From: JAFARZ01 sp035651595
GTDB lineage: Bacteria > Actinomycetota > Actinomycetes > Streptosporangiales > Streptosporangiaceae
Assembly: GCA_035651595.1 (NCBI GenBank)
Contig: DASRFJ010000349.1
Location: 1-61,675, forward strand
Length of the DNA: 61,675 bases
Reading direction: 5' to 3'
Every line of letters begins with the position of its first letter. Within the stretch, counting starts at the first letter, position 1. Both the position numbers and the translations under genes were made by a program. The notes under the pieces are model-generated. The model made no database searches. It had not been told where the DNA came from and saw only the letters and a program-made list of their open reading frames with translations. Shown in pieces: positions 49,385 to 57,104 of the stretch.

Positions 49385-50700
49385 TATGCCCGGACCGGCG
49401 CCGGGGGTACCCGCCGGACGCCACCCGGCAGGCTGGCCGCGGTCGCCGGGCCGACGTAGACGGTGCGCGGGCGCAGCGGCACGTTCTTCGCGTACTCCTC
49501 CATCGCGTGCGCGATCCACCCGGCCGTCCTCGCCACGGCGAAGATCGCCTCGCCGGCGCCGCTGATCATGCCCGCCACGTTCACGAGCACGGCCAGCGCG
49601 AAGTCCACGTTCGGCTCGGGCAGCGCGCGGCGGCGCGTCTCGTCCAGCACCGCGGCGGCCACGGCATACCTCGTCGAGCGAGGGGCCGCCTTCTTCACGA
49701 GGTCGAGCAGCGTCTTCGCGCGAGGATCCGGTTCGCCGCCAGAGCCGCCGAATCCGGGGATCCGCTCGCCGCGGCGCAGCAGGTCACCGACCGCACGGAC
49801 CGCATCGGCCGGGTCGCGGATCGCCGCCAGCATGGTCTCCGCGCCGAGCGAGGCGCCGCCGCACTGCCGGTTCGTGCCGAGCGCGCCGAGGCCGGTGGCG
49901 ACCACCGCGTACGGATCCGCCCGAACCGAGGCGGCCATCCGCGCGGCGAACGTGGAAGCGGCCAGTTCGTGGTCGGCGAGCAGCGCCATCGCCGCGCGCA
50001 GCGCGCCGAGCAGGCCCGGGTCGGGGCGCTTCGGGCAGATCCGGTACCAGAACCGGCCGGCGATGCCGCCCTCCGCCAGCCGGGACGGGCCGCTCGCCGA
50101 GGCGGACGCGCCTGCCGACGGGTCGGGCAGGCAGTCGACCATGCCGGCGATGATGTTCCGCCCGGCGGCGACGACCGCGGGCGGGTCGAGATGCAGGCGG
50201 AGCAGGTCGGTCGCGGCCATCGCCGGGACGATCACCCGGAGCCGCTCCAGCGGCAGCGTCGCATCCGGCAGCGCGGCCTGCGCCCCGGTCCCCGCGGCCA
50301 GCGCCTCCGGCGTCGCCTGCCAGGGCTGCGTCGCCGGGTCTCGTTCCGGAGCATGCCCCGGACCCCCTGGCTTACCGAACGAGCCGGTCCACAGCCAGCC
50401 CGCGACCTCCTCGAACGGCCGCCACAGCGCCAGCTTGGTCACTTCCATGCCGCGATAGCGAAACCGGCCGTCGGCAACCTCGGTCAGACCGGACTCGATG
50501 ACGAAATCCCCCGTGCCGGCCGCCCGTCGCGGCTGGCCCTTCTCCGTTAGCCGGGTCACCTCGTCCGCGTCGAACAGGCTGCTCCGGCCGTCCTCGCCGC
50601 GCCGCCTCGCGAGCATCCCCCGGCTCACGTACGCGTACAGTGTCGCTTGCTTGACCCCAAGTCGCTGCGCGGCTTCCGCAGCGCCGATCCATTCCCCCAT
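49384..50700 (-). CDS. HTH-citrate synthase paralog lacking active-site histidines
   Basis: 438 residues, colinear with the protein at 43968-45182, including the N-terminal HTH (AAEAAQRLGVKQATLYAY). His244 (ADHELAAST) and Asp366 (NVDFALA) are kept, but the oxaloacetate-binding GALHGG is replaced by GTNRQCGG, and PGFGHYIY by PGFGGSGG. A Pro/Gly-rich insert (KPGGPGHAPERDPATQ) coded by a CCCCGGACCCCCT-type sequence interrupts the region near residue 110. Citrate synthase activity is very unlikely. It may survive as a regulator or partner subunit, or be on the way to loss. Confidence 0.8.
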   Translation of the reverse strand: MGEWIGAAEAAQRLGVKQATLYAYVSRGMLARRRGEDGRSSLFDADEVTRLTEKGQPRRAAGTGDFVIESGLTEVADGRFRYRGMEVTKLALWRPFEEVAGWLWTGSFGKPGGPGHAPERDPATQPWQATPEALAAGTGAQAALPDATLPLERLRVIVPAMAATDLLRLHLDPPAVVAAGRNIIAGMVDCLPDPSAGASASASGPSRLAEGGIAGRFWYRICPKRPDPGLLGALRAAMALLADHELAASTFAARMAASVRADPYAVVATGLGALGTNRQCGGASLGAETMLAAIRDPADAVRAVGDLLRRGERIPGFGGSGGEPDPRAKTLLDLVKKAAPRSTRYAVAAAVLDETRRRALPEPNVDFALAVLVNVAGMISGAGEAIFAVARTAGWIAHAMEEYAKNVPLRPRTVYVGPATAASLPGGVRRVPPAPVRA

Positions 50701-50720
50701 GACAAAGACCCTATCGGCCC

Positions 50721-50736
50721 TTGATCAACGTTGACC
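50721..50736. promoter_or_regulatory. Operator-like palindrome upstream of the second HTH-citrate synthase
   Basis: TTGATCAACGTTGACC lies 21 bp before the start and repeats the motif found between the first citrate synthase and the homocitrate-synthase-like gene (ATCAATGTTGAC, ACGTTGATC). The core ATCAACGTTGAC is nearly a perfect palindrome. Confidence 0.5.
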
Positions 50737-50778
50737 GGATTGGGCGCCGCGTGTCGGCGGCCTTTAACCGCAGGTCAG

Positions 50779-50967
50779 CTACCTGATCTGACGACGCCGG
50801 ATCTCCTTGAACCGCCGGCGCTGCGACGGGTCAAGCGACATCCACGCCACGGCCGGGGCCGCGATGGCGACCACGATGATGGCGAAGGCCAGCCACCACG
50901 GGATGATCGCGAGCAGGATCAGCCCGACGATCACTCCGCCGATGGCAACCTTGGTGTGCGGTGTCAT
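50779..50967 (-). CDS. Small two-segment membrane protein
   Basis: 62 residues from ATG 50967 with GGAG six bases upstream. Two hydrophobic segments (VAIGGVIVGLILLAIIPWW and LAFAIIVVAIAAPAVAWM) are followed by a basic tail (QRRRFKEIRRR) that would lie in the cytoplasm. Function unknown; proteins of this form are widespread in actinobacteria. Confidence 0.6.
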   Translation of the reverse strand: MTPHTKVAIGGVIVGLILLAIIPWWLAFAIIVVAIAAPAVAWMSLDPSQRRRFKEIRRRQIR

Positions 50968-51047
50968 ATGCCACTCCATCCGTCCGGGCCGGGCCCCCGC
51001 GCTGCCCAGCAATTACCAGCTTATCTCGCAGGGAGTACGCTGCGACC

Positions 51048-51638
51048 GTGACGATCCAGATGCCGGTCGAGCCGGCCGCCAACGACCTGCTGACCCGCAG
51101 TCCGCTCGCGCTGCTGATCGCGATGATCCTCGACCAGCAGGTGCCGCTCGAGCGCGCCTTCAGCGCGCCCCACGACCTCGCCGCGCGCCTGGGCCACGAA
51201 CCCACGGCTGAGGAGCTGGCCGCCTTCGACGCGGACGCACTGGCCGCGATTTTTTCCGAACGGCCGGCGCTGCACCGGTACCCGAAGGCGATGGCGGCCC
51301 GCGTGCAGGACGTCGCGCGACTGCTCGTCACCGAGTATGACGGGGACGCCGCCAAGCTGTGGTCAACCGCGAAGACCGGCGCCGAACTGTACAAACGGCT
51401 GGCTGGGCTGTCTGGATTCGGGCAGCAGAAGGCGAAGATCTTCGCGGCCATGCTGGGCAAGCAGCTCGGCGTGCGGCCGGAGGGCTGGCGTGAGGCCTGC
51501 GCGCCGTTCGGCGACGCCGGCACGTACCTGTCGGTCGCCGACATCACCGACGAGGACTCGCTCGGCCGGGTGCGCGCCTACAAGCAGTCGCTGAAGGCGG
51601 CCGCGAAGGCCTCCGCCGCCGCCAAGGCCGATTCCTGA
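51048..51638 (+). CDS. HhH-GPD base-excision repair glycosylase-like protein
   Basis: 196 residues from GTG 51048 (ATG 51063 is possible). The fold starts with LALLIAMILDQQVPLERAFS, and the helix-hairpin-helix is LAGLSGFGQQKAKIFAAMLG; the downstream Asp in PFGDAG or VADITDED may be the catalytic one. It is shorter than AlkA or MutY and has no Fe-S cluster. Members of this small actinobacterial group are annotated as HhH-GPD-type DNA repair proteins. Confidence 0.85.
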   Translation: MTIQMPVEPAANDLLTRSPLALLIAMILDQQVPLERAFSAPHDLAARLGHEPTAEELAAFDADALAAIFSERPALHRYPKAMAARVQDVARLLVTEYDGDAAKLWSTAKTGAELYKRLAGLSGFGQQKAKIFAAMLGKQLGVRPEGWREACAPFGDAGTYLSVADITDEDSLGRVRAYKQSLKAAAKASAAAKADS

Positions 51639-51657
51639 CATTTCTCTGTCAGGTACG

Positions 51658-51687
51658 TTGACCCTTCGAATCCTCGAGTTTTAGCGT
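51658..51687 (+). promoter_or_regulatory. Promoter of the adenosine deaminase gene
   Basis: TTGACC (51658-51663) and TAGCGT (51682-51687) with an 18-bp spacer. The expected start of transcription falls at about 51693-51695, between the GTG at 51691 and the ATG at 51697, which suggests a leaderless or nearly leaderless message starting at ATG 51697. Confidence 0.5.
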
Positions 51688-51690
51688 TCT

Positions 51691-52710
51691 GTGTCCATGG
51701 GATCCCTTGACGCGTTTCTCGCCCAGCTGCCGAAGGTGGAACTTCACGTCCACCTGGTAGGTTCGGCCTCGGTTCCGACGATTCTTGAGCTGGCCCGGCG
51801 GCACCCGGACGCGCTGGTCCCGGATACCGAGGCTGATCTGCGGACGTTTTACGAGTTCCGCGACTTCCCGCACTTCTCCGACGTGTACGGGGCGGTGAGC
51901 AGCCTGGTGCGCGACCCGGCGGACGTGGCCGCGCTGGTGCTCGGCATCGCCCGCGACCTCGCCGCGCAGCAGGTGCGCTACGTGGAGCTGACCGTCACGC
52001 CGTATACCCACGTCAGGGCCGGGATGCCGGCCGCCCGGGTCACGGAGGCGCTGGACATCGCCGCCCGGGAGGCGCGCGCGGAACACGGCATCCGGGTCGG
52101 CTACATCTTCGATATCGCCGGCGAGCAGGGTCCGGCGGCGGCCGTCGGCACGCTGGATCACGCGCTCACCTCGCCGCCCGCGGCGCTGACCGCCCTCGGG
52201 CTCGGCGGCATCGAGCAGGCCCGGGCGGCGCACGCGGACGTGCTGCGGGACGTGTTCGGCGCGGCCGTCGCGGCGGGACTGCACAGCGTGCCGCACGCCG
52301 GCGAGATGAGCGGACCCGAGACGATCTGGGAGGCGCTCGACGGCTTGGGCGCCGAGCGGATCGGGCACGGCACGAGCTGCCTGGCCGACCCGCGGCTGGT
52401 GGCGCGGCTGCGGGAGACCCAGACCCCGCTCGAGGTGTGCCCCACCTCCAACGTCTGCACCGGCCAGGTCCCCGACCTGGCCGCGCACCCGCTGCCTCGC
52501 CTGCTGGCGGAGGGCCTGTTCGTGACGCTGAACAGCGATGACCCGCCGATGTTCGGCACCTCGCTGACCGAGGAGTACCGGCGGATCGCCGCGGCCTTCG
52601 GGCTCGACCGGGCCGCGCTCGCCGGGCTGGCGGTCAACGGGGTCCAGGCCTCGTTCCTCGACGCGGTCGCGAAAAAGGAACTGACCGAGGAAATCCTCGC
52701 GTACGTGTAG
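51691..52710 (+). CDS. add: Adenosine deaminase
   Basis: 339 residues (337 from ATG 51697, which the promoter favours). Zinc and catalytic motifs: VELHVHLVGSAS (HxH; Val replaces the usual Asp/Glu before Gly), PHAGEMSGP (His ligand and catalytic Glu), ERIGHGTSCL (catalytic His) and LNSDDPPMFG (Asp ligand). LEVCPTSNVCTG is also conserved. Converts adenosine to inosine in purine salvage. There is no family-typical GSxxP. An antisense frame from the DUF1003 gene runs through its 3' half. Confidence 0.92.
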   Translation: MSMGSLDAFLAQLPKVELHVHLVGSASVPTILELARRHPDALVPDTEADLRTFYEFRDFPHFSDVYGAVSSLVRDPADVAALVLGIARDLAAQQVRYVELTVTPYTHVRAGMPAARVTEALDIAAREARAEHGIRVGYIFDIAGEQGPAAAVGTLDHALTSPPAALTALGLGGIEQARAAHADVLRDVFGAAVAAGLHSVPHAGEMSGPETIWEALDGLGAERIGHGTSCLADPRLVARLRETQTPLEVCPTSNVCTGQVPDLAAHPLPRLLAEGLFVTLNSDDPPMFGTSLTEEYRRIAAAFGLDRAALAGLAVNGVQASFLDAVAKKELTEEILAYV

Positions 52711-53240
52711 CTGAACCCAGCTGCCCCGGCTAAGGTCCTGGGTCCGCGATGTCCGTTGCTCTGGCCGGTGATCCGCTCGGCGAGCCGGGCGAGCGAGTCG
52801 TCGAGGTCCTGCGTGGTCACCACGTCGGACAGCGCCAGGCGCACGGCGGCGAGTTCCCTGGCGAGGAACTCGGTGTCGGACTGGGTACGCGCCGCGACCG
52901 CCCGGTCGCGCGCGATGCTCGCCCGGTCCCGGTCGTCCTGCCGGTTCTGCGCGAGCAGGATCAGCGGCGCGGCGTAGGCCGCCTGGGTCGAGAACGCCAG
53001 GTTGAGCAGGATGAACGGATACGGATCCCAGTGCCTGACCAGGCCGATCGTGTTGAGGATGATCCACCCGGCCACGAGCAGGCTCTGCCAGAACAGGAAG
53101 CGCCCGGTGCCGAGGAACCGCGCGATCGCCTCGGAGAACCGCCCGAAGGCATCCGCGTCGTACCGGGCACCCATGTGCGGGGTGCCTCTCGGAACGGACA
53201 GATCAGCTCGCTCGCCGAGACGCAGGGGAATACGGGCCAT
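52158..53240 (-). CDS. DUF1003 membrane protein with antisense read-through tail
   Basis: The true protein is the first 170 or so residues: a basic N-terminus and the DUF1003 core FLGTGRFLFWQSLLVAGWII, WDPYPFILLNLAFSTQAAYA, PLILLAQNRQDDRDR with two membrane segments, then a coiled region ending LARLAERIT. After that there is no stop until 52158, so the frame continues for about 190 residues antisense to the adenosine deaminase gene, with low-complexity Ser/Ala/Arg text. Directly follows the MgtE_N/CBS gene (3-bp gap), a known pairing. Confidence 0.75.
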   Translation of the reverse strand: MARIPLRLGERADLSVPRGTPHMGARYDADAFGRFSEAIARFLGTGRFLFWQSLLVAGWIILNTIGLVRHWDPYPFILLNLAFSTQAAYAAPLILLAQNRQDDRDRASIARDRAVAARTQSDTEFLARELAAVRLALSDVVTTQDLDDSLARLAERITGQSNGHRGPRTLAGAAGFSYTYARISSVSSFFATASRNEAWTPLTASPASAARSSPKAAAIRRYSSVSEVPNIGGSSLFSVTNRPSASRRGSGCAARSGTWPVQTLEVGHTSSGVWVSRSRATSRGSARQLVPCPIRSAPKPSSASQIVSGPLISPACGTLCSPAATAAPNTSRSTSACAARACSMPPSPRAVSAAGGEVSA

Positions 53241-53243
53241 TTT

Positions 53244-54440
53244 TCAGCCTCCTGTCGTTCGCCAGTCCGGGGGCAGCAGGTGATCAAGGATGTCGTCCAC
53301 CGTGACCGCGCCGAGCAGCCGGCCGTCCTCGTCGCACACGGCCACGCCGACCAGATTGTAGGCGGCGAGCTTGGCCGCTAGCTCGCGTTCGGGCAGATCT
53401 GGCCGGACAAAGACGCTTTTGTCGTCGATACATTCGCCGATCAGGACCGACGGCGGCCGGCGGAGCAGCCGCTGAAATCCTACGCTGCCGAGGAAACGGC
53501 CGGTCGGGGTGGCCGAGGGCTGTTCGCACACGTACACCTGGGTGGCCGCGGTGACCGGCACGTCCGGGTGCCTGATCCGGGCCAGCACCTCGGCAACCGG
53601 CGTGTCCGGCGTGACGATGATGGGCTGGGAGGTCATCAGGCCGCCCGCCGTGGTCGCGTCGTAGCGCAACAGCCGCCGCAGGTCCGCGGCCTGGATCGAC
53701 TCCATCGCCGCGAGCAGCCGTTCGCGCTGTTCGGGATGCATCTCGGCCAGCAGGTCGGCCGCGTCGTCCGGCTGCATCTCCTCCACCACGTCGGCGCTGC
53801 GCTCCAGCCCGAGGCTGGCCAGCAGCCGTATCTGGTCCTTTTCGGGCATCTCCTCGAGCAGGTCGGCCAGCGCCTCGTCGTCGAGGGCGGCGGCGACCTG
53901 GTCACGCCGGCTCGGCGGCATGCCCTCCACGGCACTGGCCAGGTCGGCTGGCCTCAGCTCGCGCAGGGCGGTCAGCTGCTCCGCGAGCGCACCGGATGTG
54001 AAAAGCTCCGGGTACTTGTCCCACGGGACGATCGTCGGGCCGCGGAACCGGAGCCCGCGCGAGACGGCCAGCGCGGCGACCTCCCAGCCGGCCCGCGGCT
54101 GTTCGCCGGGGGTGAGGGCGACGTCGACCACGTTCCCGTCTTCGACGTGCCGTCCGTACAGCTCAGACGCCAGGATCTCACCGGTGCGGCGGGTGAACCG
54201 ATCGAGGTCGACGGTGGCGCCAAGCAGGTGGGCGCCGTCCAGGGAGATCTCCGCGACCCTGCCGAGGTTGACGAAGATGCGGCGCCGCTGCAACGTGACG
54301 ACCAGGCCCAGCGCGCGTGGCGGATCGCTGCCCGCGGCGGGCAGGATCACGACATCGCGGATCCGGCCGATGGCCAGGCCCTCGTTGTCCAGCAACGGAC
54401 GGCCCTTGAGCCGAGACGTGAAAACCTGGGCGCCCGTCAT
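53244..54440 (-). CDS. Soluble MgtE_N/CBS-domain protein with PRC-barrel-like N-terminus
   Basis: 398 residues, no membrane segment. N-terminal PRC-barrel-like region (KGRPLLDNEGLAIGRIRDVV), then MgtE_N superhelical repeats (LADLLEEMPEKDQIRLLASL, DAADLLAEMHPEQRERLLAA), and a CBS pair at the C-terminus (AGGLMTSQPIIVTPDTPVAE; LVGVAVCDEDGRLLGAVTVD). This is the cytoplasmic gate of an MgtE magnesium channel without the channel. With the DUF1003 protein it may form a split Mg2+ or ion sensor. Confidence 0.85.
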   Translation of the reverse strand: MTGAQVFTSRLKGRPLLDNEGLAIGRIRDVVILPAAGSDPPRALGLVVTLQRRRIFVNLGRVAEISLDGAHLLGATVDLDRFTRRTGEILASELYGRHVEDGNVVDVALTPGEQPRAGWEVAALAVSRGLRFRGPTIVPWDKYPELFTSGALAEQLTALRELRPADLASAVEGMPPSRRDQVAAALDDEALADLLEEMPEKDQIRLLASLGLERSADVVEEMQPDDAADLLAEMHPEQRERLLAAMESIQAADLRRLLRYDATTAGGLMTSQPIIVTPDTPVAEVLARIRHPDVPVTAATQVYVCEQPSATPTGRFLGSVGFQRLLRRPPSVLIGECIDDKSVFVRPDLPERELAAKLAAYNLVGVAVCDEDGRLLGAVTVDDILDHLLPPDWRTTGG

Positions 54441-54613
54441 CGTCAGGTCCTCCTTCCGCTCAGCCGGTCCAGTCGCTACCGTTCATGATCCCTCAGCGAC
54501 CGCGGTCTACTCGTCACGGGCCAGGGAACCACGTTCCCTCGTCATCGTGCCGTGACGGACGACAGGTATGTTCTTGCCCAGGTACGTGCCCGGTGACCAG
54601 GAATCGCGAGACC

Positions 54614-55561
54614 ATGACCAGCCGTCAGTCAGGACAGGAGCCGCCAGGCGGCCTGTCCTCGGCGGGCTGGGTGGTCCGCGTGCTCCCGCCGGCCCTGCTC
54701 CTCGTCCTGGCGCTGGCGGGACTGCGGGGCTCGATCGCGAAGCCACGCTGGAGTGGTCCGATGCATACCGCGGCGGTCGGTGTTGGCGTCGCACTGACCG
54801 TCGTTCTGGCCATCTTGCTGACGGCCACGTGGCTGCGGCGCCGGCGGGCGCTGGCACAGCAGCCGGGCCAACAGGAGGCCGACGTCGCGGCGAAGCTGCG
54901 CGGCGTCCTGCTCGCCGTGCTCAGTATGGGCATCGCCATGATCGCCGTCCTCCTGGTCCTCGCGGCGCACCTGAACCTGGGCAACGGCAAGCCACGGCCG
55001 AGGCCGGCCCCGCCGGCCGCCGTGCCACGGCCCGTGGCAACCGCGCGGCCCCGCGGTCACGGGCGGCAGGCGGTTCTGTCGGTACCGGTCATCGACATCC
55101 TGTACGCGCTGCTCGTCCTCGCGTTGATAGCGGCCGTCGTGCTGAGCATCTGGTGGTCCAGGCGGCTGCGCGCCGCGCCGGGCCCGGTGGACGAGATCGG
55201 GGAGGAGACAGCGGACTCCGAGGACTTGCGGGAGGCGGTCGAATCCGGCCGGTCCGCGCTGCGCACGCTGGATGACGCGCGCGCGGCGATCATCGCGTGT
55301 TACGTGGCCATGGAGCGCAACCTCGCCGACCGCGGCGCGGCCCGCGGCGTCGCCGACACGCCCGATGAGCTGCTGGCCCGGGCCACCAGCGGCAACATCG
55401 TGCACGGCACCGCGCCGGAACGGCTCACCGTGCTGTTCTACGAGGCCAGGTTCTCCAGCCATCCGATGGATCAAACCCAGCGACGGGCCGCCGAGCAGGC
55501 TCTGGACGAACTCGCCGCCGCACTGGGACCACGGCCGGAGCCCGCGGAGGCGGGTCCGTGA
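54614..55561 (+). CDS. DUF4129-domain membrane protein
   Basis: 315 residues from ATG 54614. Three hydrophobic segments (about 18-38, VLPPALLLVLALAGL; 53-73; 95-116), another at about 165-185, and a C-terminal DUF4129 domain (GRSALRTLDDARAAIIACYV, GVADTPDELLARAT, LTVLFYEARFS). DUF4129 is the C-terminal module of TgpA-type membrane transglutaminases and regularly occurs with MoxR and DUF58 genes, as here. First gene of a five-gene operon. Confidence 0.85.
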   Translation: MTSRQSGQEPPGGLSSAGWVVRVLPPALLLVLALAGLRGSIAKPRWSGPMHTAAVGVGVALTVVLAILLTATWLRRRRALAQQPGQQEADVAAKLRGVLLAVLSMGIAMIAVLLVLAAHLNLGNGKPRPRPAPPAAVPRPVATARPRGHGRQAVLSVPVIDILYALLVLALIAAVVLSIWWSRRLRAAPGPVDEIGEETADSEDLREAVESGRSALRTLDDARAAIIACYVAMERNLADRGAARGVADTPDELLARATSGNIVHGTAPERLTVLFYEARFSSHPMDQTQRRAAEQALDELAAALGPRPEPAEAGP

Positions 55562-56133
55562 CGCGCGATGACCCGGCTGGCCGGGCTGACCCGGCTGGTC
55601 CGGCTGGCCCGCGGAGTCCGTGGCGTAACGCCGGTCCCGAGGTGGTCATCGCCGAGCTGACGGTGATCGCCACCGCGGTGGCTGGCTACGCCGTGGCGGG
55701 CTGGGCCGGGCTGGCCGTGGTGGCGGTCGCGGCCGCCGCCGTCGCGCTGCTGGTGATCCGTTTCCTGGTCCCGCAGGCCGTGGCCGACGCGGCGCGGAAG
55801 GCCAGGGAAAAGCGGACCGCGCGCCCGGTCAGCGGCTACTCCCACCGCAGGTTCGTGGTGCAGAAAGCGATCCAGCACGGCGGCTTCTACGACGCCGAAC
55901 TGCGTCCGGTGCTCGAGCACCTGCTGGCCGCCCGCCTGGCCGAGCGGCATGGCGTGAACCTGTACCAGGATCCGGTGGCGGCCCGCCGGATCTTCTGCAA
56001 GCGCCGGCTTGACGCCTCGCTGTGGCCGTGGGTCGATCCCGACCCGGCCCACCGCGCCAAGCCGAACGCCGGCGGCCGCGGCATCCCGCGGCACGTGCTG
56101 GCGCGGCTTATCGACCGATTGGAGAAACTGTGA
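55558..56133 (+). CDS. Membrane protein of the MoxR operon, unknown function
   Basis: 191 residues, GTG start overlapping the preceding TGA. A Pro/Ala-rich N-terminus, a long hydrophobic double segment (about 30-72, ELTVIATAVAGYAVAGWAGL...), and a soluble C-terminal part with RRFVVQKAIQHGGFYDAEL and HLLAARLAERHGVNLYQDP. Always between DUF4129 and MoxR genes in such operons as far as I know; no activity can be assigned. Confidence 0.75.
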   Translation: MTRDDPAGRADPAGPAGPRSPWRNAGPEVVIAELTVIATAVAGYAVAGWAGLAVVAVAAAAVALLVIRFLVPQAVADAARKAREKRTARPVSGYSHRRFVVQKAIQHGGFYDAELRPVLEHLLAARLAERHGVNLYQDPVAARRIFCKRRLDASLWPWVDPDPAHRAKPNAGGRGIPRHVLARLIDRLEKL

Positions 56134-57104
56134 CACCGGAGCAGACCGCGGCGGCGTCCAACGCGATCCTGGACGAGCTGGAACGCGCCGTCGTCGGCCG
56201 TCGCCGGACGCTCGAGCTCGTGCTGATCGGCATCCTGGCCGGCGGCCACGTGCTGCTCGAGGACCTCCCCGGTCTCGGGAAGACGCTGATCGCCCGGTCG
56301 TTCGCGAAGGTGCTCGGCCTCGACTTCGCCCGGATCCAGTTCACCCCGGACCTGCTGCCCTCCGATGTGGTCGGCGCGCCGCTGTATGACCAGCGCAATG
56401 GCGAGATGGTCTTCCGCCCCGGACCGGTGTTCACCCAGCTGCTGCTCGCGGACGAGATCAACCGGACGCCGCCGAAGACACAGGCGGCGCTGCTCGAGGC
56501 GATGGGCGAGGGACAGGTGAGCATCGACGGCCAGACGCGCCCGCTGCCCGCGCCGTTCATCGTGCTGGCCACCGACAACCCGATCGAGTACGAGGGCACC
56601 TACGAGCTGCCAGAAGCGCAGCTTGACAGGTTCCTGATGCGCCTGCGTCTCGGTTACCTGAGCACCGGCGACGAGACCGCGATGCTCGCCCGCCGGGTGC
56701 GGCGGGCAACGGACTATGCCGAGCTGACCGCCGTCAGTTCGGCAGAGGGCGTGCTCGAGATGCGCCAGTCGCTGGAACAGGTCGAGGTGACACAGGACCT
56801 GCTCGAGTACATCGTCGCGATCGTGACCGCGACGCGGAACGACTCGCAGGTCCAGGTCGGCGCCAGCCCGCGCGGCGGCCTCGCCCTGGTCCAGCTCTCC
56901 CGCGGTCAGGCGCTGCTGAACCGCCGGGATTACGTGGTCCCTGACGACATCAAGAAGGTGGCGGTGCCGGCGCTGGCCCACCGGGTGACGCTGCGGCCCG
57001 AGCTGTGGGTCCGGCAGGTCGCCGCGGACGACGTGGTGTCCCGGCTGCTCGCCTCGGTGCCGACGCCGAAGACCGATCCCGCGTTCGCCGATGCCGGGAG
57101 GTAA
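56130..57104 (+). CDS. MoxR-family AAA+ ATPase
   Basis: 324 residues from GTG 56130 (overlaps the upstream TGA). Walker A LLEDLPGLGKTLIARSF, MoxR-typical RIQFTPDLLPSDVVG, Walker B LLLADEINRTPPKTQAALLEAM, sensor 1 FIVLATDNPIEYEGTYELPEAQLDRF. MoxR ATPases act as chaperones for metal insertion or complex assembly, typically with DUF58/VWA proteins such as the downstream product. Confidence 0.93.
   Translation: MTPEQTAAASNAILDELERAVVGRRRTLELVLIGILAGGHVLLEDLPGLGKTLIARSFAKVLGLDFARIQFTPDLLPSDVVGAPLYDQRNGEMVFRPGPVFTQLLLADEINRTPPKTQAALLEAMGEGQVSIDGQTRPLPAPFIVLATDNPIEYEGTYELPEAQLDRFLMRLRLGYLSTGDETAMLARRVRRATDYAELTAVSSAEGVLEMRQSLEQVEVTQDLLEYIVAIVTATRNDSQVQVGASPRGGLALVQLSRGQALLNRRDYVVPDDIKKVAVPALAHRVTLRPELWVRQVAADDVVSRLLASVPTPKTDPAFADAGR

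Noticed and set aside
51691..51760. Broken adenosine deaminase because of Val in HVHLVGS
   Set aside because: The two metal-binding His residues and all other catalytic motifs are intact, and that position is variable across the family.
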